A DNA stretch of 64,000 bases from Pontiella sulfatireligans (GTDB taxonomy: Bacteria > Verrucomicrobiota > Kiritimatiellia > Kiritimatiellales > Pontiellaceae). Shown in pieces: positions 9,869 through 17,531 of the stretch. The notes beneath the pieces are model-generated. The model did not search any database. It had not been told where the DNA came from and worked only from the letters and a program-made list of their open reading frames with translations. The stretch's first letter is position 1. Each line of letters opens with the position of its first letter. The stretch lies in contig NZ_CAAHFH010000002.1 in the NCBI RefSeq assembly GCF_900890705.1, forward strand, positions 2,091,458 through 2,155,457, written 5' to 3'. The position numbers and the translations under genes are program-made.

Positions 9869-10095
9869 CCCGTATTTCGCCCCTTATTTCCAAGGGTGCG
9901 TGTTTCAAAATGGGCTGTAGTGCCGATCTATGAGCGGAAACCTAACAAACAAGGCGCTTTTACCGGCGAACAGGTAAAGACGGGGCGAGGTCTGGGTTTA
10001 CGAATAAACCGGCATCCTCGGAAAAACATGTCGCTGAAGCTGAATGATTTGCGCCATAAATGGATCCAATTAGTCAAAGAAGGTTTATCACTGTT
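9869..10095. other. Intergenic region upstream of the PL8 gene
   Basis: These 227 bases carry no convincing gene. They hold the 16-bp operator-like palindrome at 9995-10010 and otherwise unremarkable sequence. No consensus -35/-10 pair was recognised with confidence. Confidence 0.5.
9995..10010 (+). promoter_or_regulatory. Operator-like palindrome, site 1
   Basis: GGTTTACGAATAAACC: inverted half-sites GGTTTA and TAAACC separated by CGAA, 85 bases before the PL8 start at 10096. Four further copies occur in this locus, always upstream of genes. Its length and symmetry suit a LacI-family operator; the LacI gene at 27577 is the obvious candidate (inference). Confidence 0.7.
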
Positions 10096-13000
10096 ATGAA
10101 GCGTATATGGGTTGTTCTACTGTTGTTCATGTTTGCCGCGCAGAGCCGTGCGCTGACGACGAACGAGATTAATGCGGCGCATGCGCAGGTGAAGGCGCGT
10201 TACCTGCAATTCCTACAAGGCACCTCCACGACGTTCGACGGATCGCTGGGAAGCGAAGCGGCCAGTGTCTTTGTGAGTCGGATCAACTCGCGGGTAGCGC
10301 AGGTGCAGGCGTTTGACTTTACGTCCGACACGAACGCGGTCTTTTCGCTTTATCCGGGCGAAACAGGTTTTGAGGAAGAGGAGGAGGTATACAGTAAGTT
10401 TCTTGAAAGCTGGCTTCCCGCGCTGGCCTTCGGCTACACGGTGGATGCGCCCGGCAATGCTCACTATCTTGATTCGAGCATCAAAGACCTCTATTTTCAA
10501 TCACTGGAATATCTCTATGGCCGCGGTGTCAAAACCGGGATGACATTCCATCGCAATGCGACTCGCGAACTGAACAATCCTCCGCCTGCGGGTTGCGCGA
10601 ATATTGTGGATATGGAGTTGCGCATGGGTTCCTATTGTCAGGCCGCGTTGCTGATGGAGCCTCATGCCGCCGGCGAGCCGATTTTTTCCGACGCGCTGGA
10701 GCTCGTCACCTTCCTTGAAATGCTGGGGCGCAGTTCGGGGCATGTCTACTATTGGATTCCCTACGATACCCCGACCAATCTGCCCGGTCTCGTCCAGTCC
10801 GATGCGCTCCAGATTTATTCCGATGTCACTTTTGTTTCGGCCATGCTCCAGACCAACGTCACCCGTCGCGCTGAAATGCTGGCCGATGCACAGGAGGTTT
10901 TTACTGATTCGCTCAAGTGCATTCCCGGTTGGGCGGATACGATCAAGCCGGACTTTACCGGATACCACCATCGCGGCATCTATGGAAATTCCTACACGGG
11001 CGGCTTTATGCCGCAGGCGGCGTTCGGGGTCTATGCCTTGCAGGGAACGCCCTATGCCGTCGAAACCAACTCGGTTGAAAACCTGAAGCAACTGGCGCTG
11101 ACCTACCGGCTGTATTCGCAGAAATATGCCATGCCCTTCGGCATCCGCGGACGCTTCCCCGATGTTACGGAGCACATCATCGGCCAGGCGTTTGGAACCT
11201 ATGTCATCTTTGCCTCCGGGCTGGGGCTCGACGATGCCTCGATGCGTCCCGTGTTTGAACGTCTCTGGGATCCGTCCGCAGTTGGAATGGATTTTGTATT
11301 TGATGGCGGGCGCGGCAAGATTCTGCGTGGCATGTATGCCGTTGATATGGCCAAGGAACTCGATGCCCGATCCATTGTTCCCGAACCCGATCCCAGCGGT
11401 TTCTGGATGAAGCCCTACGGAGGCCTCGCGATTCACCGCCGCAATGGCTGGATGGCGGGCGTCAAAGGCTTTAGCAAATATATTTGGGACTACGAAAACG
11501 GCGGAAGCACTGAAAACGTCTATGGCCAATATGTCAGCCACGGCATGCTGACCATCTTTGCCAACGGTTCGCCGGTCAACGACATCGACAGCGGCTACGA
11601 CATTCAGAACGGCTGGGATTGGTATCGCCAGCCCGGCACCACCGGCGTGCGCTTCCCAATTGTTGGAAGCCCCGCCGCCATGGAACACCGCATCTTCAGT
11701 GCCGAAACTTTTCTCGGCGGCGTATCGGTGGATGAACAAAACGGCCTGTTCGGCATGGTTCTCGACGATCCCGAATTTCCTGACGGAACGCAGATGGATC
11801 TGGTTGCCAAGAAGAGCGTTTTCTTTTCGGACGATCTGATTGTGATGCTCGGAACGGATATTTCTGGAGGCGACGGCTCGCATGCGGTGGAAACCACATT
11901 GTTCCAGTCGTGCCACACCTCCGGCAGCCAGACGATGAAGAAAAATGGAGTGGTGTTCCCCGATGGATCGGAAACCATCGCAGCTTCCGGCAGCATAACG
12001 TTGGCCGATCCGTTCGGCAACGGATACTACATTCCCGATGCGTACGGCATGAAACTGTTTCAAGGCAATCAAAACTCCTACCATGACCATGGCACCACGG
12101 CCTCCAGCGGCGACTATTCCACTGTGGTGTTCGACCACGGCCTTGCTCCCTCCGCTGAGACCTACGAGGCCGCCATCCTGGTGCAGGGGGAAGGGGAGAT
12201 CGGAACGCTCGCCGCGTCCGCCAGTTCCTACTACCAGGTGCAGCGCATGGACGGCAATGTGCATCAGGTTTTCTTCCCGCAGGCCAACCAGACGGCCTAC
12301 GCCTTTTTCGGAGCAGTCGATAATACGAATGCGTTGGTTGAATGGGTCGATACGCCTTGTCTCGCAATGACAGAGCCAACGTCCAATGGCTGGAAAATTT
12401 CCGTCGCGAATCCTGACCTTGGTTTTGTGGCCACCGCGCAGGAGGTCACGTTTGACTGGATCAACGATTCCGACGAACGGCAGTATCTGCCCAGCACCGA
12501 GTTGCCGGTGGACATTCGTGTGCAGGGGCTGTGGGAGCTGGTCGGAACGCTTTCGGATGTCTCGGTGGTGCGCTATGAAAACGGCGGTACCGTGCTGCGA
12601 TTCGCCTGCATCCACGGCGAAAGCATCGACGCCGTGCTTGCTCCATACGGCGGTGCAACCAGTCCGCTTGAATTTACAACGGTGGTTTTTGAGGACGATT
12701 TCGATTTGTATGTTTCTGATGCCGCCCTGCCGACCGCCGGAAAGTGGACCTCCAGCAGTTACTTTGAAGCGTCGAATGTCTTTGTCCATGTCCGCACCGA
12801 TGCGGGTGGGGTTTTCGGTGAAGGGCCGGCGAATCAATATCTCGGCATGCGCGATGCTGGGGGAAAGTCCTCGAATCTGGTGGCCGAGGATATTGTCGAT
12901 GCGCGTGCTGTGCGATTGAGCTTCGACTTTTCCGAGCCGGACAATGGCCTGACAGGATCGCTCTCCGTTCGCATGGGGATCGATAACGTGAAAATCAGCG

Positions 13001-13746
13001 AGGACGAGGTCGTTGGCGGCATCCGCCCGGAAGATGGCATCCTGAAGCCGGACAGCACCCCGATTCCCTACGGCACCAAGGTCCATGTGGATGTATTCTT
13101 CAATGAACGCGTCGATGCGATTGAATACATCGACCCGCACGGCAGTCCGCAAATGCTGGCTTCAGGAAAAATGGATGTATGGCAGGACGGCAACCTTGTG
13201 GGGAACGACGTGGTCAACGACCGTGGCATTGGAACCAATACGCTATCCGATATTAGGAGCCTGCGCTTCGAGACCTATTCAAGCCCCCAGCAGGAAACCT
13301 GGTTCGACAACCTCGAAATTGCCATTGCGACACCATCATCGGCAACCAGTCCCTATCTTGTTTGGGCGGCGGACTACAATCTGCTCGGCAGCGATGCCGA
13401 ATTGCTGGCGAATCCGGACGGGGATTCGCTGAACAATCTGGCGGAATATGCCTTAGGAGGAGTCCCAACCAATGGAACCGTATCGTCCGGAATTCTTCCC
13501 GTGATTGGATCCATTGACGCTTCCTTCTTCGAATACATTCATCGCCGCCGAACCAATGCAACGGCATTGGGATTGGCCTACATCGTCGAGCGCAACACAA
13601 ACCTGGTTTCTGGCACGTGGACAACCAACGGCGTTTCCGAAACCGGCTTCGCTCCGGCCGAAACCGGCTTTGAAATCGTGACCAATGAAGTCCCGACCGA
13701 TGTCGAGCCACATCAATATATCCGTCTGAAAATAAAAAGTATGTAA
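10096..13746 (+). CDS. PL8-family (chondroitin AC/hyaluronan lyase-like) enzyme with laminin-G-like and NLAEYALGG C-terminal domains
   Basis: Secreted 1216-residue protein. The chosen ATG begins a standard signal peptide (MKRIWVVLLLFMFAAQSRA); an upstream in-frame start would precede it with polar residues. Residues about 25-370 form the alpha/alpha toroid with the PL8 signature KPDFTGYHHRGIYGNSY (His291/His292, Tyr300), followed by 'RGRFPD'. Residues about 390-860 hold the beta-sandwich domains ('YGQYVSHGMLTIFANG', 'WDWYRQPGTTG'). About 870-1100 is a concanavalin/laminin-G-like domain. About 1105 to the end carries 'NPDGDSLNNLAEYALGG', shared with the adhesin at 14121. The expected reaction is beta-elimination of chondroitin- or hyaluronan-type chains. 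It is preceded by operator site 1. Confidence 0.88.
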   Translation: MKRIWVVLLLFMFAAQSRALTTNEINAAHAQVKARYLQFLQGTSTTFDGSLGSEAASVFVSRINSRVAQVQAFDFTSDTNAVFSLYPGETGFEEEEEVYSKFLESWLPALAFGYTVDAPGNAHYLDSSIKDLYFQSLEYLYGRGVKTGMTFHRNATRELNNPPPAGCANIVDMELRMGSYCQAALLMEPHAAGEPIFSDALELVTFLEMLGRSSGHVYYWIPYDTPTNLPGLVQSDALQIYSDVTFVSAMLQTNVTRRAEMLADAQEVFTDSLKCIPGWADTIKPDFTGYHHRGIYGNSYTGGFMPQAAFGVYALQGTPYAVETNSVENLKQLALTYRLYSQKYAMPFGIRGRFPDVTEHIIGQAFGTYVIFASGLGLDDASMRPVFERLWDPSAVGMDFVFDGGRGKILRGMYAVDMAKELDARSIVPEPDPSGFWMKPYGGLAIHRRNGWMAGVKGFSKYIWDYENGGSTENVYGQYVSHGMLTIFANGSPVNDIDSGYDIQNGWDWYRQPGTTGVRFPIVGSPAAMEHRIFSAETFLGGVSVDEQNGLFGMVLDDPEFPDGTQMDLVAKKSVFFSDDLIVMLGTDISGGDGSHAVETTLFQSCHTSGSQTMKKNGVVFPDGSETIAASGSITLADPFGNGYYIPDAYGMKLFQGNQNSYHDHGTTASSGDYSTVVFDHGLAPSAETYEAAILVQGEGEIGTLAASASSYYQVQRMDGNVHQVFFPQANQTAYAFFGAVDNTNALVEWVDTPCLAMTEPTSNGWKISVANPDLGFVATAQEVTFDWINDSDERQYLPSTELPVDIRVQGLWELVGTLSDVSVVRYENGGTVLRFACIHGESIDAVLAPYGGATSPLEFTTVVFEDDFDLYVSDAALPTAGKWTSSSYFEASNVFVHVRTDAGGVFGEGPANQYLGMRDAGGKSSNLVAEDIVDARAVRLSFDFSEPDNGLTGSLSVRMGIDNVKISEDEVVGGIRPEDGILKPDSTPIPYGTKVHVDVFFNERVDAIEYIDPHGSPQMLASGKMDVWQDGNLVGNDVVNDRGIGTNTLSDIRSLRFETYSSPQQETWFDNLEIAIATPSSATSPYLVWAADYNLLGSDAELLANPDGDSLNNLAEYALGGVPTNGTVSSGILPVIGSIDASFFEYIHRRRTNATALGLAYIVERNTNLVSGTWTTNGVSETGFAPAETGFEIVTNEVPTDVEPHQYIRLKIKSM

Positions 13747-13938
13747 AGGTTCGTAGTCCCGCCTTTAGTCCCCCCACCAGCTGCGCTGGATTTTTCATGA
13801 ACGGGACTGGAGGGCGAGGCTCTGTCCGAGCCAATCCGCCGAACGGCTCCGACAGAGCGTCGCCCTCCCCCATAAGTCATGAAGTCCCAAACAAGGCGGT
13901 CCGTCCGCACAGCCGCCTAAAGGCGGGACTACGAACCT
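13747..13938. repeat. Composite nested inverted-repeat element, 192 bp
   Basis: A perfect 22-bp inverted repeat (13747-13768 and 13917-13938, outermost bases AGGTTCGTAG) bounds the element. The left arm begins right at the PL8 stop. Inside it is a second inverted repeat of 24 bp with two mismatches (13809-13832 and 13845-13868) around a 12-base loop, and a small CCGCC-TAAA-GGCGG hairpin at the right end. No open frame is convincing. The architecture suggests a REP/MITE-type non-autonomous element, which could also fold as a transcription terminator for the PL8 gene. Confidence 0.75.
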
Positions 13939-13970
13939 GATCACGCATTACTCGTCACGGCTTAGATTTA

Positions 13971-13986
13971 GGTTTACGGTTAAACC
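13971..13986 (+). promoter_or_regulatory. Operator-like palindrome, site 2
   Basis: GGTTTACGGTTAAACC, the most symmetric copy, 134 bases before the adhesin start at 14121 and just right of the composite repeat. The rest of 13939-14120 has no gene. A TTGACA hexamer lies at 14016-14021, but no clear -10 box follows at the usual spacing. Confidence 0.7.
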
Positions 13987-14120
13987 TGAGCAGGAGTAAA
14001 TATTTATGGCGCATCTTGACAGGGCGTGGCAAAAAAGAAACTAGTCCAAAGGGGAATTGTATCCAGTCGTTGGACAGGTCGATAAGGAACGGAATCATTC
14101 ACTGAAATGGAGTAAATAAG

Positions 14121-15905
14121 ATGACACATAAAACATTAACCACACTACTGGCCATCGTCGCAATGACGGGCTTTTCAATGCAGGCGCAGGCGGAAACACG
14201 ATTCAATGGAACGATCGATACGGCTTGGACAAACGCCGCAAACTGGTCGGCAGGAGTGCCTACTGCAATTCTTCAGGCTCGGTTGCAAGCAGCCAAAACG
14301 GCCGATATTGATTCGGTGGCAGTTGCCGGTGGTCTGAATTTCCGCGGTAGCGGGACTCCCGGGGCATCCATCATCAACGTAAATGCGGGTGGTTCTTTGA
14401 CATCTGATGGCAGTGACTTTTCCGGCAATAACCGGGTTGGTTCCAGCGGCGATGCCACGTTGAATATCAATGATGGCGGATCCGCCAATTTTTCAGGCAC
14501 AGGCATTTTCGAGGTTGGTGAAAGCGGTGGCGGCGATACCGGGTATGTGAATGTGTATACGGGCGGCGTATTGACTGTTTCCCAGGAAGCTCAGCTTGGA
14601 GTGGACGGCTCGACTCTTGGCAGCCTGTTGGTTGATGGCGGCACAGCTGTTTTCAGCAATGTGCTAGCAGTAGGGCAGGCGGCCACTTCCACTGGATCGG
14701 TAACGATGACTTCGGGGTCGATGACATTTGAGGGCACCAGACTCGAAATGACGGATAACACTTCCGCAGTTGCCACTTTTAATATGACAGGCGGAACGAT
14801 TACGCACACTGGTGAAGAAATGCAGGTAGGGCGTGATGGCTTGGCAACCTTTACCCAGTCCGGTGGTGAGATTACTGCCAAAGGTATTTATGTGGGCCAT
14901 TTGAAAACAGCAACGGGTTCGATGATCATGACGGGAGGAACTAATGTTCTTTCTGGAGCTCTTACCCTCGGAAATCAAGGCGATGGCACCTCCAGTGCGT
15001 CCGGGTCACTTAATATGAGCGGAGGATCGATGGTCGTTGGCACTCTGGAAGTCGGCGCATCAGTAGGTACAACAGGTATCATGACAATGAGTGGAGTTGA
15101 TACCTATCTTAAAGCCTCGACCTTAAGACTTGGCGATGCGGGCGTGGATGCGTCCAGCTCAATCACGGTAAACGATGGCGAATTCCAGATTCACGCGATT
15201 TTGTCTGACAGTAATAACACACAGGAAAACCTTCACCTGGCGGGTGGCGTTTTGAAATTGCGCCATATTTCCGGTGCAACAGGATTTTCCAATGCTGTGG
15301 ACTTGATTGATGCAGGCGTGATCACCTGGACAAACGGCGCGGTGGGATCTGCGGCATCACTTCGGAATGCTGAGTTAGCAACCATGTCCTGGACAAATGG
15401 CATGGGAACCATCCTCTATGCGGACACGCGAACCAATAACACCCACTATTACTACATGTGGGCGGAAGCCGATCAGCCGGTTCCTACCTTTTCGGATTGG
15501 ACGGATGATTACGGCATGACCAATAGCAACACCTATGCGGACGACTATGACGGCGATTTACTCGACAACCTTGCCGAGTATGCCTTGGGCGGAAACCCGA
15601 CCAATGGATTCGTTGAAGGCGGCATTCTCCCTGCCTTCGAAACGCTCGATGATGGTTCGACCAATTGGTTCTACTACGTCTACAACCGCCACACGGACTA
15701 TGTTGACCGCAGTCTGGCTTATGATGTTCTGAACGTCGATAATCTGGTTTCCGGAACGTGGACGAACGACTATGAACTGGCCGTTGGCATCTCCGCTCCG
15801 TTCACTGGCTCGCTTGGTGACGAGTTTGAGTCGGTCACCAACCGGATCTCCATGGAAGGTCAGTCCGCTGAATTCACCCAACTCGAAATCATGATTAGCG
15901 AGTAG
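14121..15905 (+). CDS. Secreted beta-helix repeat protein (adhesin/autotransporter-associated type) with NLAEYALGG C-terminus
   Basis: This 594-residue protein has a signal peptide ending QAQAE and a ribosome site GGAG. Residues about 40-400 are glycine-, serine- and threonine-rich repeats of the kind 'G.LTVSQ..QLG.DGS..G.L.V.GGTA.F', typical of autotransporter-associated or pseudo-periodic beta-helix strands. After about residue 440 the protein switches to 'SDWTDDYGM..' and then 'DYDGDLLDNLAEYALGGNPTNG', matching the tail of the upstream PL8 enzyme. No transporter barrel is visible. It probably sits at the cell surface, perhaps holding polysaccharide or enzymes (inference). It is about 65% alike by eye to the next gene in its first ~400 residues. 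Confidence 0.78.
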   Translation: MTHKTLTTLLAIVAMTGFSMQAQAETRFNGTIDTAWTNAANWSAGVPTAILQARLQAAKTADIDSVAVAGGLNFRGSGTPGASIINVNAGGSLTSDGSDFSGNNRVGSSGDATLNINDGGSANFSGTGIFEVGESGGGDTGYVNVYTGGVLTVSQEAQLGVDGSTLGSLLVDGGTAVFSNVLAVGQAATSTGSVTMTSGSMTFEGTRLEMTDNTSAVATFNMTGGTITHTGEEMQVGRDGLATFTQSGGEITAKGIYVGHLKTATGSMIMTGGTNVLSGALTLGNQGDGTSSASGSLNMSGGSMVVGTLEVGASVGTTGIMTMSGVDTYLKASTLRLGDAGVDASSSITVNDGEFQIHAILSDSNNTQENLHLAGGVLKLRHISGATGFSNAVDLIDAGVITWTNGAVGSAASLRNAELATMSWTNGMGTILYADTRTNNTHYYYMWAEADQPVPTFSDWTDDYGMTNSNTYADDYDGDLLDNLAEYALGGNPTNGFVEGGILPAFETLDDGSTNWFYYVYNRHTDYVDRSLAYDVLNVDNLVSGTWTNDYELAVGISAPFTGSLGDEFESVTNRISMEGQSAEFTQLEIMISE

Positions 15906-15916
15906 CGACGTTTTGT

Positions 15917-15938
15917 TCCCCGGCATTAGTCGGGGAAT
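15917..15938 (+). terminator. Hairpin between the adhesin paralogues
   Basis: TTCCCCG pairs with CGGGGAA around an 8-base loop, followed by TTCTTT. It begins 11 bases after the stop of the first adhesin. The T-run is short, so partial read-through into the second gene is plausible. Confidence 0.6.
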
Positions 15939-15964
15939 TCTTTGCGGTAATAACGGAGAAAATA

Positions 15965-17383
15965 ATGATAAAAAAAGGCAGATATGTGACAGCAGGACTT
16001 GTTCTCACTTTTGCAGTTATGCAGTCGCAGGCGGTGGAGTCCCGCTTTACATCAGCTGGTAACTGGACCAATGCGGCTAACTGGAACAATGGAGTTCCGG
16101 GGGCGACCGATCTGGCTCGTCTTCAGAACGCCGTGACGGCCGACATTGATTCAGTTGAGGTGGTCGGCGGGCTTAATTTTCGCGGTGACACCACCCTTGG
16201 TGCATCCATCATCAATGTGAACAACGGCGGTTCGCTGACATCGGATGGAACCCAGTTCAGCGGCAACAACCGCGTCGGTTCCGACGGCGATGCCACGCTG
16301 AACATTAACAACGGCGGTTCCGCAACATTTTCTGGAACGGGGATTTTCGAGGTTGGCGAAAGTGGTGACGGGGATGCGGGGTATGTGAACATCTACTCCG
16401 GCGGTTCGTTGACTGTTTCCCAAACCACGCAGTTGGGGGCTGATGGCAGTACATTCGGCTATGTTAACATCAACGGAGGTACTGCGACTTTCAACAATGA
16501 TCTGCAAGTCGGTAATGCTGCCTCGTCGCATGGTGTGGTGACCTTGACTTCCGGAACGCTGAACTGCGTCGGGAATCTTAGGATCACGGATAATGCTGCT
16601 GCGACTGGTGAACTGAAGGTTAATGGTGGAACGCTGAATGCGACAACCTCCAGTATTCAGGTCCGCGATGGCAACGGAAGCATCACCCAGAGCGCCGGTG
16701 CGATCAATGCAAACGATATGTATGTCGGCCATCTGCAAGGCTCGGTGGGAACGATGACGATGTCCGGCGGAACAAACGCGGTCAGTGGAGTTTTGTCTCT
16801 GGGCAATCAGGACAACGGTTCTGGCGCGAACGGGGCTTCCGGCGTTCTAGTAATGAGCGATGGATATATGACCGTGGGAACCTTGGAAGTGGGCAACGAA
16901 GCGAGTACGACCGGGACGCTGACACTTAGCGGGAAGGACACCTATCTAAAAGCCTCAACACTGTCGTTGGGTGATGCTGGTGCTTCGGTAAACAGTTCAA
17001 TAGTTGTCGAAGACGGAGAATTTCAGATTCATGAGATTCTGTCGGATGGCGACAGTGCCTCTGAATCTCTGTTTCTTGAGGGGGGTGTATTGAAGCTGCG
17101 TCACGTCGACGGTGCGACGGGGTATGATGATGCCGTGGCTTTGATTGCTGCCGATGTGCTGACCTGGAGCTATTCCGGATTGGATTCGCTGGCTGCAACC
17201 CTCGATGTTGCGGATGCGGATGCCTCATGGACGAATGGCGATGGCGTCACCCTCTATGCAGACACAGATGGAACGAACTATTCCTACATGTGGGCGGAAA
17301 CCATCCCGGAACCGGCGACGTTTGGGCTGATCGCGTTGTTTGGAGGCGGCCTGTTGTTTATTCGCCGTCGCTTCAGGATTTAA
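15965..17383 (+). CDS. Secreted beta-helix repeat protein with PEP-CTERM sorting signal
   Basis: This 472-residue protein is a paralogue of the preceding gene. The same 'GNWTNAANWNNGVPG', 'INVN.GGSLTSDG' and 'FSGTGIFEVGESG' blocks appear in the same order. The end differs: instead of the NLAEYALGG domain it closes with 'ETIPEPATFGLIALFGGGLLFIRRRFRI', a textbook PEP-CTERM (PEP motif, hydrophobic helix, basic tail). By family knowledge this is recognised by an exosortase, which is not in the window. Ribosome site GGAGAA. A strong terminator follows. Confidence 0.85.
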   Translation: MIKKGRYVTAGLVLTFAVMQSQAVESRFTSAGNWTNAANWNNGVPGATDLARLQNAVTADIDSVEVVGGLNFRGDTTLGASIINVNNGGSLTSDGTQFSGNNRVGSDGDATLNINNGGSATFSGTGIFEVGESGDGDAGYVNIYSGGSLTVSQTTQLGADGSTFGYVNINGGTATFNNDLQVGNAASSHGVVTLTSGTLNCVGNLRITDNAAATGELKVNGGTLNATTSSIQVRDGNGSITQSAGAINANDMYVGHLQGSVGTMTMSGGTNAVSGVLSLGNQDNGSGANGASGVLVMSDGYMTVGTLEVGNEASTTGTLTLSGKDTYLKASTLSLGDAGASVNSSIVVEDGEFQIHEILSDGDSASESLFLEGGVLKLRHVDGATGYDDAVALIAADVLTWSYSGLDSLAATLDVADADASWTNGDGVTLYADTDGTNYSYMWAETIPEPATFGLIALFGGGLLFIRRRFRI

Positions 17384-17404
17384 CGCTTCTCATCTCACAC
17401 CTCC

Positions 17405-17434
17405 AGCCCGGTTGCTTAGGTGATCGGGCTTTTT
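17405..17434 (+). terminator. Rho-independent terminator after the PEP-CTERM gene
   Basis: AGCCCG (17405-17410) pairs with CGGGCT (17425-17430) and runs directly into TTTTT. It separates the adhesin unit from the PL8 operon and its operator. Confidence 0.8.
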
Positions 17435-17446
17435 GTTTGTTCACTG

Positions 17447-17462
17447 GGTTTACGAGTAAACC
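17447..17462 (+). promoter_or_regulatory. Operator-like palindrome, site 3
   Basis: GGTTTACGAGTAAACC, 69 bases before the PL8 start at 17532 and just downstream of a terminator, so it can only serve the PL8-to-lacI operon. Confidence 0.72.
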
Positions 17463-17531
17463 TTAGGGCATCTTTCCTAGGATAAGGCCGCTTGGATATG
17501 CTATCTCCACACCATCGAAAAAGGATTTCAG

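Noticed and set aside
10501..13152. 883-codon open frame antisense to the PL8 gene
   Set aside because: It mirrors the codon bias of the real gene, has no recognisable motif, and lies wholly within a well-supported coding sequence.
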